Assembly (NCBI GenBank): GCA_030592085.1 | Contig: JAUUZV010000172.1 | Span: 1 to 5,207 of the forward strand | DNA: 5,207 nt | From: Clostridia bacterium | GTDB lineage: Bacteria; Bacillota; Clostridia; DUPQ01 | Direction: 5' to 3' | Program-made: the position numbers and the translations under genes | Shown: one piece after another, positions 1 to 5,207 of the stretch | How the letters are laid out: every line of letters begins with the position of its first letter | How positions within the stretch are numbered: the stretch's first letter is position 1 | The notes under the pieces: generated by a model | What the model was told of the DNA's origin: nothing | The model's input: the letters and a program-made list of their open reading frames with translations, nothing else | Database searches by the model: none

Positions 1-1
1 A

Positions 2-496
2 TTAGAAGCTAAGAAAGTTTATATTCTAGGAGTTAGAAGCTCAGCAGCTCTTGCTATGTATATGGGGTTTTATTTTAATTTGGTATTTGATAATGTACAT
101 TTAGTACAAACATCTAGTGCCAGTGAAGTGTTTGAACAAATTCTAAATATTGGCGAAAGTGATGTAATAATTGGAATAAGTTTTCCAAGATATTCAAAGA
201 GAACATCAAAGGCAATGGAATACTCTGGTAAAAAAGGAGCTTATGTTATAGCTATTACTGATAGTGTTAACTCTTCAATTGCAAAATGGGCAGACAGTAC
301 ATTAATAGCAAGAGGTGCAATGACATCCTTTGTTGATTCACTTACTGCTCCATTAAGTGTCATTAATGCATTAATTGTAGCTGCAGGACTTAGAAAAGAA
401 GATAAAGTTATGAGTACTTTAACTTCATTAGAAAAAATATGGGATGAATATCAAGTATATGAAAAGGAAGATATAAAAGGAAATAGTAATGAATAA
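2..496 (+). CDS. RpiR/MurR-family transcriptional regulator, SIS domain (5'-truncated)
   Basis: The reading frame is already open at base 2 and ends at TAA 494-496, giving 164 residues of a C-terminal fragment. The N-terminal helix-turn-helix half, roughly 110-120 residues in this family, lies off the left edge, so the internal ATG at 56 is not the true start. The fragment opens with the SIS-domain core: a beta strand followed by LGVRSSAALA (fragment residues 9-18), then IGISFPRYSKRT (about 57-68), the typical RpiR sugar-phosphate-site segment, and a further strand YVIAITDS. Family members are cytoplasmic DNA-binding repressors or activators that sense phosphosugars through the SIS domain. 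The ligand here cannot be told from the sequence. The last 8 bases overlap the following flavoprotein gene, suggesting translational coupling and joint transcription. Family assignment is firm; the target genes are unknown. Confidence 0.9.
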   Translation, partial: LEAKKVYILGVRSSAALAMYMGFYFNLVFDNVHLVQTSSASEVFEQILNIGESDVIIGISFPRYSKRTSKAMEYSGKKGAYVIAITDSVNSSIAKWADSTLIARGAMTSFVDSLTAPLSVINALIVAAGLRKEDKVMSTLTSLEKIWDEYQVYEKEDIKGNSNE

Positions 497-1718
497 ATAC
501 GATGTAATTATAGTCGGTGGTGGAGCAGCTGGTATGATGGCTGCTTCTCGTGCGTCTACTAGACATAAACGAGTGTTATTAATTGAGAGAAATAAGCGAC
601 TTGGTACAAAAATACTTATAACTGGCAAAGGGCGATGTAATATAACAAATGATTGTGATATTGAAGAATTATTAAATCAGACTTGTCGAAATAAGCATTT
701 TATGTATTCTGCTTATTATACATTTTCAAATACATCCATAATGGAATACTTTAAAAACAGAGGTTTAGTTTTAAAAACTGAACGAGGTAAAAGAGTCTTT
801 CCACAATCAGATAGAGCAGCAGACGTTAGAAACGTTATGCGCGATGATTTGCAAAAAAATGGTGTAATTATTCAATATAATACTATGGTGAAAAGTTTAT
901 TGATAACTGATAATCAAATTATTGGAGTAATAACAGAAAGTGGGCAAGAGTTAATTGGTACTAAAGTAGTTTTAGCTTGTGGAGGTCAATCATATAAATT
1001 AACTGGAAGTGACGGTTATGGTTATGTGTTAGCAAAGCAAGCAGGTCATAAGATAATTGAACCTAAAGCTAGTTTAACAGGAGTCTATACCAAAGAGTCC
1101 TGGACTGAAAAAGCTATGGGGGTTACCATGAAAAATGTTAAAGTTACAGCTACATACAGAAATAAAAAATTGTATGAAGAAATTGGTGAAATGCTTTTTA
1201 CTCATTTTGGATTGTCAGGTCCTTTAATTCTCACAGCAAGCAGATATTTCTTAGATACTGGATATGACCAAGCAAAAATCATTCTTGATGTAAAACCTGG
1301 GTTGTCTGAAGAAAAACTATATAAAAGAATTTGTCGTGATTTTGATGAGAATCCTAAAAAACAATATGATAACGCGTTACGTAAATTAGTACCTGCAAAT
1401 ATGGTTATTCCAATGATCATGCTAACAGGCATAAATGGGGACAAACAAGTTAATCAGATATCGAAAGAGGAACGTAAAAAGTTAGTAGATACATTGAAAA
1501 ACATGACGTTTTCAATAACTGGAGGTAGGGGTTTTAAAGAAGCTATTATTACAGCAGGTGGTGTTTCTACTAAAGAAATAAATCCTTCTACCATGGAGTC
1601 AAAGAAAGTAAAAGGTTTATATTTTGCAGGAGAAATGATTGATGTTGATGCTTTTACAGGTGGATTTAATCTAACAATTGCATTCTCTACAGGATACTTA
1701 GCAGGAGAACAAGTATGA
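489..1718 (+). CDS. HI0933/YhiN (BaiN-like) family NAD(P)/FAD-dependent oxidoreductase
   Basis: A 409-residue flavoprotein of about normal length for the HI0933 family. Residues 5-15 form a Rossmann strand plus GGGAAG dinucleotide-binding loop (G10-G15), with E33 at the end of the second strand for the adenosine ribose. The family signature LGTKILITGKGRCNITN follows at 38-54. Further landmarks are CGGQSY at 164-169, LFTHFGLSGP at 236-245, an AGGVSTKEI segment, and the C-terminal FAD-contact region GLYFAGE (376-382) and GGFNLTIAFSTG (391-402). The start ATG at 489 has AGGA at 478-481 seven bases upstream and overlaps the RpiR gene by 8 bases. The stop overlaps the next start in ATGA. Relatives are annotated BaiN or 'aminoacetone oxidase family'; the physiological substrate is generally unknown, and nothing here supports a bile-acid role. 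Likely a soluble cytoplasmic enzyme. Confidence 0.92.
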   Translation: MNKYDVIIVGGGAAGMMAASRASTRHKRVLLIERNKRLGTKILITGKGRCNITNDCDIEELLNQTCRNKHFMYSAYYTFSNTSIMEYFKNRGLVLKTERGKRVFPQSDRAADVRNVMRDDLQKNGVIIQYNTMVKSLLITDNQIIGVITESGQELIGTKVVLACGGQSYKLTGSDGYGYVLAKQAGHKIIEPKASLTGVYTKESWTEKAMGVTMKNVKVTATYRNKKLYEEIGEMLFTHFGLSGPLILTASRYFLDTGYDQAKIILDVKPGLSEEKLYKRICRDFDENPKKQYDNALRKLVPANMVIPMIMLTGINGDKQVNQISKEERKKLVDTLKNMTFSITGGRGFKEAIITAGGVSTKEINPSTMESKKVKGLYFAGEMIDVDAFTGGFNLTIAFSTGYLAGEQV

Positions 1719-2539
1719 TATATGTTTCGGATTTAGATGGTACATTGTTAAATAATAAAGCGATGTTATCTTCTTATACTATTGATGTAATTAAAAAATT
1801 AAATAATCAAGGTATTAAATTCACAATAGCTACAGCGCGTTCTCTATATTCAGCTATTGATTTTATTGAACAACTTGATTTACAATATCCTTGCGTATTA
1901 CGAAATGGTACCGTAATTTATGATCCTATAAAAAAAAGAATAATTAAAGAATATACATTAACTTATGATGTTGTAAAAGATATTATTAATGATTTACTTT
2001 CTTTTGGAATTAATCCAATTGTTCATCGTCGATATGAAGGTGAAGAAACAGTAGAATATACAGGAGCATATAATGAAGGAGAGAAACAATATCTTAATGC
2101 TAGAATGTTAAGTATAGATAAGCGAATTACTAAAATTTCTTCATACAATTATAATAGTGCTAGTTCTTTTATTTCCATTAGTAGTATAGAAAAAGATCAT
2201 AGTTGTCATATTGACCAACTAAAAAAGAAATATGGGAATTTATGTAAAATTCATTGTTATCAAGATAATTATTCAAAATATTACTGGTTAGAATTTACTC
2301 ATCCTGAGGTAAGTAAAGGAGAAGGTTGCCAGTTTATTCTTGATACTATTAACGAAGATAAATATATTGCTTTTGGTGATGCCTTTAATGATTTATCAAT
2401 GCTTGAAAAAGCAAGCAAGGGATTAATACCAATATTTTCACAATTACACCGTGAAGGCGAATCTTATGATTTACTTGCAACAAATAATGATGATGGAGTT
2501 GCGAAATATTTAGTAATGCAACATGGATTAATCTTATAA
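1715..2539 (+). CDS. Cof-type HAD-superfamily hydrolase (HAD-IIB)
   Basis: A 274-residue predicted phosphatase, the usual length for Cof-type proteins. Motif I is DLDGTLL with nucleophile D6 and acid/base D8. Motif II is in IATARS (T40). K201 in SKGEG fits motif III, and FGDAFNDLSM carries motif IV acids D222 and D226 that bind magnesium. The roughly 110-residue insert between motifs II and III is the C2B cap that sets substrate choice; it is not diagnostic here. Family members hydrolyse sugar phosphates, nucleotides, FMN or PLP, so the substrate cannot be named. The start ATG shares ATGA with the stop of the flavoprotein gene and has AGGAG at 1703-1707 seven bases upstream, so it is very likely co-translated with it. 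It is the last gene before an intergenic promoter and may end the upstream transcription unit, although no terminator hairpin follows. Confidence 0.9.
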   Translation: MIYVSDLDGTLLNNKAMLSSYTIDVIKKLNNQGIKFTIATARSLYSAIDFIEQLDLQYPCVLRNGTVIYDPIKKRIIKEYTLTYDVVKDIINDLLSFGINPIVHRRYEGEETVEYTGAYNEGEKQYLNARMLSIDKRITKISSYNYNSASSFISISSIEKDHSCHIDQLKKKYGNLCKIHCYQDNYSKYYWLEFTHPEVSKGEGCQFILDTINEDKYIAFGDAFNDLSMLEKASKGLIPIFSQLHREGESYDLLATNNDDGVAKYLVMQHGLIL

Positions 2540-2568
2540 TTGAGAAATTGTGATATATTATATATAAT
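2540..2568 (+). promoter_or_regulatory. Sigma-A type promoter for the hutP-like/cmk/plsC/ispH unit
   Basis: TTGAGA at 2540-2545 (5 of 6 to TTGACA) is followed by a 17-base spacer and a perfect TATAAT at 2563-2568. It lies directly after the stop codon of the HAD gene in the only intergenic gap of the window. Transcription would be expected to begin around 2574-2576, leaving a leader of only about 15 bases before the ATG at 2590. The local sequence is almost pure A/T, which raises the chance of accidental matches, but both boxes with ideal spacing in the right place make this a good candidate. Confidence 0.7.
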
Positions 2569-2569
2569 A
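2556..2569. repeat. Perfect 14-base palindrome overlapping the -10 box
   Basis: TATTATATATAATA reads the same on both strands and contains the whole -10 hexamer. It could be an operator half-site pair for a dimeric regulator at this promoter, or merely a product of an all-A/T spacer. It is not followed by a T-run and contains no G or C, so it is not a convincing terminator stem. Confidence 0.35.
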
Positions 2570-2589
2570 AAATAAAAAGCGAGAATATT

Positions 2590-3009
2590 ATGAAGCAACT
2601 TACTATTGGGAGCAAAGAAGTAGCTAGAGCAGCTATTACATTATCTATGACATCTAGCATAGAAGAAGAGCGACAATTAAAAAGCGAGTATCTTGAGAAG
2701 AAAATTAGAAGTGTTGCTGTAAATTTTGGTGGAGAATTTGTTTCTTCAGTAATGAAAATTATTGAAAGAGCAGTAGTCTCATCAAAAAGAGAAGGTGTTA
2801 TTAAAGACTGTCATTTAGAAGAGGGAGCTGTAGCAGGTGCTGCTAGAGAAGCAATTAGTCAAATCACAAATAAAGCCATTGGGTGCAATGTTGGAGGGAA
2901 AATTGCAATTGCTAGGTATGAAGACCATGTTAGTGTTTCAGTATTTATGGCAATTGGTGTTTTACATTTAGATGAAGTGTCAATAGGCATGGCACATAGA
3001 GCGTTATAG
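2590..3009 (+). CDS. HutP-family protein (possible RNA-binding regulator)
   Basis: A 139-residue soluble protein resembling Bacillus HutP over its conserved core and similar in length (HutP is about 150). Matching landmarks are FGGEFVSSVMKIIERA (46-61), the segment SKREGVI (65-71), the helix EEGAVAGAAREAI (77-89), VGGKIAIARY (101-110) and the C-terminal IGMAHRAL (132-139). HutP is a hexameric antiterminator that binds hut mRNA in response to histidine and magnesium. No hut genes are visible here. The histidines equivalent to Bacillus H73 and H77 appear to be G79 and G83 in my by-eye alignment, so histidine sensing should not be assumed. The start is ATG 2590; only a weak GCGAG (2579-2583) precedes it. 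The gene follows a near-consensus promoter and lies 9 bases before cmk, so it heads that operon. Function is unproven: an RNA-level regulator is the family-based guess. Confidence 0.82.
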   Translation: MKQLTIGSKEVARAAITLSMTSSIEEERQLKSEYLEKKIRSVAVNFGGEFVSSVMKIIERAVVSSKREGVIKDCHLEEGAVAGAAREAISQITNKAIGCNVGGKIAIARYEDHVSVSVFMAIGVLHLDEVSIGMAHRAL

Positions 3010-3018
3010 GAGAAGTAT

Positions 3019-3690
3019 ATGACATTTCAAATTGCAATTGATGGACCCGCAGGTGCAGGTAAAAGCACAATGGCAAAAATATTATCAAAAAAACTTAAAG
3101 CGATATATTTAGATACAGGAGCTATGTATCGTGCTTGTGGATTAAAAGCGATTAATAGTGGGATAGATTCTAAAGACGAGAAAGCTTTAAATAAAATGGT
3201 TAGTGATATTAATATAACCATATCTTTTGAAAATGATCAGCAGCAGATTTTTCTTGATGGTAAAAATGTAAATGGATTAATTAGAACGCCTGAAATTTCA
3301 GTTTCAGCATCAGATGTTTCTGCAAATAAAGCTGTTAGATTAAAAATGGTTGAAATGCAAAGAGAAATTGCTAAAGTGAATAATGTAGTTATGGATGGTA
3401 GAGATATTGGAACATATGTATTGCCAGATGCTAACATAAAATTTTTCTTAGTAGCAGATATTAATGAACGTGCAAAACGTAGATACCACGAAATGAAAGA
3501 AAAAAATATGAATCCAGATATGGAGTCAATTATAAAAGATATGAATTATCGTGATACAAATGATTCGAGTAGAGATTTTGCACCTTTAAAACAAGCGAAA
3601 GATGCAATTCTTATAGATACAACAAATCTAAATATAAATCAAGTTATTAAAGTGATGTTGGAGTATATAAATGAAACACAAACTATTTAA
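3019..3690 (+). CDS. cmk: Cytidylate kinase
   Basis: A full-length 223-residue (d)CMP kinase, which phosphorylates CMP and dCMP to the diphosphates with ATP in the cytoplasm and recycles CMP released by RNA decay and phospholipid synthesis. The P-loop GPAGAGKST lies at residues 9-17 and the nucleotide-site YLDTGAMYRA at 30-39. The CMP-binding insert contains IRTPEIS at 88-94, GRDIGT sits at 127-132, the lid arginines around R151-R155, and the C-terminal signature RDTNDSSRDFAPL at 178-190, followed by AKDAILIDTT. All expected motifs are present. ATG 3019 has AGGAG at 3008-3012, overlapping the stop of the upstream gene, with 6-base spacing. The 3' end overlaps plsC by 20 bases. The neighbourhood with ribosomal protein S1 sequence downstream is the classic cmk-rpsA linkage seen across bacteria. 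Confidence 0.97.
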   Translation: MTFQIAIDGPAGAGKSTMAKILSKKLKAIYLDTGAMYRACGLKAINSGIDSKDEKALNKMVSDINITISFENDQQQIFLDGKNVNGLIRTPEISVSASDVSANKAVRLKMVEMQREIAKVNNVVMDGRDIGTYVLPDANIKFFLVADINERAKRRYHEMKEKNMNPDMESIIKDMNYRDTNDSSRDFAPLKQAKDAILIDTTNLNINQVIKVMLEYINETQTI

Positions 3691-4273
3691 AAGAGCTATA
3701 TGGTTGATAGCTAAAGCATTTATTAATATTATGTATAATATTGAATATCTTGGAGAAAAAGATTTTCCTAAGACAGGTGCTCATATAATATGTCCTAACC
3801 ATATACACACAATGGACATACCAGTTGTAGCCTGTTTTGGTAAAGGAAAACGTTGGACTTATTTTATGGCTAAGAAAGAGTTTTTTGATAACTGGTTTTT
3901 AAATTGGTTTTTCTCACGTTTATCTGTATATCCTGTTGATCGTGAAAATGCAGATATTGTGAGTTTTAGAAAAACTACTAGATATTTAAAAGATGGTCAG
4001 TTAGTAGTCATTTTTCCACAGGGAACAAGGGATACAGGAGATGTGCCACTACCTGCTAAAAAAGGACCTGCTATGTTTGCAGCAATGACTGGCGCAAAAA
4101 TTGTTCCTGTCCTTATTAAAGGTGAATTTAAATTTCGTTCAAAAATTAAAGTTTATATTGGGAAACCATTCGACTTAGGTATGAAACAAAAAACTAAGTA
4201 TACAAAACAAGAATATTATGATAAAAGCCAAGAAATTATGAAAGTAATTTATTCACTACCGGAGGTGTACTGA
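3671..4273 (+). CDS. plsC: 1-acyl-sn-glycerol-3-phosphate acyltransferase (PlsC family)
   Basis: A 200-residue LPLAT-family acyltransferase, within the usual size for short Firmicute PlsC proteins. It acylates lysophosphatidic acid to phosphatidic acid at the cytoplasmic membrane face. Motif I is NHIHTMD, with catalytic H44 and D49 in the HX4D arrangement. Motif II is the region around YPVDRE (87-92), motif III is FPQGTR (115-120) and motif IV is VPVLIKG. Motif III carries Q117 where most relatives have glutamate. The amphipathic, hydrophobic stretch at residues 5-22 probably associates with the membrane; there is no signal peptide. The start ATG 3671 lies inside the cmk end (20-base overlap, different frame) and has GGAG at 3660-3663 with 7-base spacing. 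The stop lies one base before the ispH start codon. The physiological acyl donor (acyl-ACP or acyl-CoA) cannot be read from sequence. Confidence 0.93.
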   Translation: MKHKLFKRAIWLIAKAFINIMYNIEYLGEKDFPKTGAHIICPNHIHTMDIPVVACFGKGKRWTYFMAKKEFFDNWFLNWFFSRLSVYPVDRENADIVSFRKTTRYLKDGQLVVIFPQGTRDTGDVPLPAKKGPAMFAAMTGAKIVPVLIKGEFKFRSKIKVYIGKPFDLGMKQKTKYTKQEYYDKSQEIMKVIYSLPEVY

Positions 4274-4277
4274 TTTG
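4261..4277 (+). promoter_or_regulatory. Ribosome binding site and TTG start of ispH
   Basis: GGAGG at 4261-4265, embedded in the last codons of plsC, is followed by 9 bases and the TTG at 4275-4277. No ATG or GTG in this frame lies between the site and the conserved VIVAKCTGFCFGV segment, and the TTG places the first cluster cysteine at residue 12 as in E. coli IspH. This decides the start. The plsC stop TGA (4271-4273) and the TTG are separated by one base, so translational coupling is likely. Confidence 0.85.
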
Positions 4278-5207
4278 GGAGTCATAGTTGCTAAATGTAC
4301 AGGATTTTGCTTTGGAGTAGAAAATGCAATTAAAAATACAGAAAAACTATTAACAACAAATGAGAAAGTTTATTGCTTAGGAGACATTATTCATAATGAT
4401 GATGTAATTAATAGATTGAAAAGTAGTGGCTTAATTTTTGTAAATAGTGTTACTGAAGTACCACCAAATAGTAATTTAATTATTAGAGCTCATGGTGAGC
4501 CACCTTCAACATATGAAGAATGTCATGTTAAAAATATAATAATTCACGATTTTACATGTGTCTATGTAAAAAAAATCCATCAATTAGTTTTAAAAAAGTA
4601 TAATGAAGGATACCAAATAATTGTCTTTGGTCAAAAAGATCACCCAGAAGTAATTGGAATTAATGGTTATGCTACTAATCAAGCTACCATTGTTTCTAAT
4701 GAATTAGAAGTAAAAGATATAAATATTATAAGTGAAAAAATCGTAATTATTGCGCAAACAACTATGAATAAAGAAATTTATAATAGAATTTATAAAATGT
4801 TAAAAAATGAATACCCAAATGTTGAAAAATCTGATACAATATGTAATGCTACGGGCATAAGACAAAAGCAAGCTGTAGAGTTAGCTAGTATTGTTGATAT
4901 AATGATAATTATTGGGGGAAAGAAAAGTTCAAATTCTCAGAAATTATATGAACTATGTAGCGCAGTATGTAATAAAACATACTTTATAGAACGGAAAGGT
5001 GATATACTACCGTTAAATATATTGGAAGAAAAAAACATAGGCATTACAGCTGGAGCGAGTACTCCAAACTGGATTGTCGAGGAGGTAAAGGAAGTAATGG
5101 AAGAAAAGGTAAAACAGGGTGAACAATTTGACTTTGAAAAAGCATTTGAAGAATCCCTTGTTGTAGTGAAGAAGGGTCAGCTTGTGACCGGAACAATAAT
5201 CAGTTTC
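4275..5207 (+). CDS. ispH: 4-hydroxy-3-methylbut-2-enyl diphosphate reductase fused to ribosomal protein S1 (3'-truncated)
   Basis: 311 codons are open to the right edge with no stop. Residues 1 to about 275 are IspH (LytB), the [4Fe-4S] enzyme that reduces HMBPP to IPP and DMAPP, the last step of the MEP pathway. Cluster ligands C12, C95 and C190 align with E. coli C12, C96 and C197. Substrate-site residues are H40, H73, H123 and E125 in DHPEV, T162 in QTT, S218/N220 in KSSNS, and S262 in TAGAS. IspH should end near residue 275, but the frame continues into FDFEKAFEESLVVVKKGQ then LVTGTIISF, which looks like the start of the first S1 OB-fold domain. IspH-S1 fusions are known in Clostridia, and the cmk linkage fits S1. 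Oddities: TTG start; FTCVYV around C95 where ATCP is usual; an in-frame Shine-Dalgarno plus ATG at the junction. The number of S1 repeats is out of view. Confidence 0.93.
   Translation, partial: MGVIVAKCTGFCFGVENAIKNTEKLLTTNEKVYCLGDIIHNDDVINRLKSSGLIFVNSVTEVPPNSNLIIRAHGEPPSTYEECHVKNIIIHDFTCVYVKKIHQLVLKKYNEGYQIIVFGQKDHPEVIGINGYATNQATIVSNELEVKDINIISEKIVIIAQTTMNKEIYNRIYKMLKNEYPNVEKSDTICNATGIRQKQAVELASIVDIMIIIGGKKSSNSQKLYELCSAVCNKTYFIERKGDILPLNILEEKNIGITAGASTPNWIVEEVKEVMEEKVKQGEQFDFEKAFEESLVVVKKGQLVTGTIISF
5080..5099 (+). promoter_or_regulatory. Possible internal ribosome binding site and ATG for an S1-only product
   Basis: Within the ispH frame, AGGAGGT at 5080-5086 precedes an in-frame ATG at 5097-5099 (M275) by 10 bases. 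This is exactly where the IspH domain ends and the S1 region begins, so ribosomes might start here and make free S1. The same bases encode E269-E270-V271, typical of IspH C-termini, so the match may be incidental, and the spacing is slightly long. This is a tentative call. Confidence 0.35.
5127..5207 (+). other. N-terminal edge of ribosomal S1 region within the fusion
   Basis: Residues 285-311 of the fused frame (starting FDFEKAFEESL, ending VTGTIISF) resemble the segment that begins S1 proteins, where an acidic short helix with ESL leads to a strand of the type GxxVxGTVxxV. S1 binds mRNA and aids initiation in proteobacteria; its role in Firmicutes is less clear. Only about 27 residues are visible, so the identification relies on the motif plus the cmk neighbourhood. 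Confidence 0.75.

Noticed and set aside
56..58. ATG at 56 as the start of the first gene.
   Set aside because: The same frame is open to the left edge and encodes the start of the SIS domain core upstream of this ATG, so it is an internal methionine.
2155..2189. Cluster of five TAG triplets inside the HAD gene, recalling the UAG triplets bound by HutP RNA targets.
   Set aside because: The gaps between triplets are 3, 15, 0 and 2 bases, not the regular 4-base spacing of the hut target, and they arise from a serine-rich coding stretch using AGT codons.
2540..2589. Possible Rho-independent terminator between the HAD gene and the hutP-like gene.
   Set aside because: The only inverted repeat is pure A/T and is not followed by a T-run, so it would not form a stable terminator stem.
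2385..2660. Minus-strand open frame of 91 codons spanning the HAD gene end, the intergenic gap and the hutP-like start.
   Set aside because: It is antisense to two well-supported genes and the promoter, has low-complexity hydrophobic composition and no recognisable family. The other minus-strand frames (428-628, 1202-1444, 3027-3221, 3237-3437) are likewise shadows of strong plus-strand genes.
1..5207. A new defence, mobile or multi-gene system.
   Set aside because: All genes are on one strand, tightly packed and assignable to known housekeeping or metabolic families. I saw no direct repeats, transposase, integrase, tRNA or CRISPR-like pattern.

Overview
The window is an AT-rich, plus-strand-only, gene-dense stretch of a bacterial chromosome. 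The codon preference for A/T-ending codons, the strong AGGAG-type ribosome binding sites, and above all the order HutP-like gene, cmk, plsC, ispH fused to ribosomal protein S1 point to a low-GC Firmicute of class Clostridia. The assignment to Clostridia is inference from gene order and the ispH-S1 fusion; no rRNA or other phylogenetic marker is present to go further.

Layout: (1) bases 2-496, the C-terminal SIS sugar-phosphate-sensing half of an RpiR/MurR-type transcription regulator, cut by the left edge; (2) 489-1718, a HI0933/YhiN (BaiN-like) FAD-binding oxidoreductase; (3) 1715-2539, a Cof-type HAD phosphatase; (4) 2540-2589, the only real intergenic gap, which holds a near-consensus sigma-A promoter; (5) 2590-3009, a HutP-family protein; (6) 3019-3690, cytidylate kinase; (7) 3671-4273, a 1-acylglycerol-3-phosphate acyltransferase; (8) 4275-5207, IspH running without a stop into the start of a ribosomal S1 (OB-fold) region, cut by the right edge.

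The first three genes overlap each other by 8 and 4 bases and probably end one transcription unit. The promoter at 2540-2568 begins a second unit of four tightly packed genes serving basic growth: CMP/dCMP phosphorylation, phosphatidic acid synthesis, the last MEP-pathway step to isoprenoid precursors, and translation (S1). The HutP-like protein heads this unit and may be its RNA-level or autogenous regulator, but that is inference.

No mobile element, CRISPR array, tRNA/rRNA or defence system is visible. I do not see a clearly new multi-gene system. The points most worth a second look are the IspH/S1 junction with an in-frame Shine-Dalgarno plus ATG, the HutP-like protein lacking the metal-binding histidines known from Bacillus HutP, and motif substitutions in PlsC (FPQGTR) and around the second cluster cysteine of IspH.
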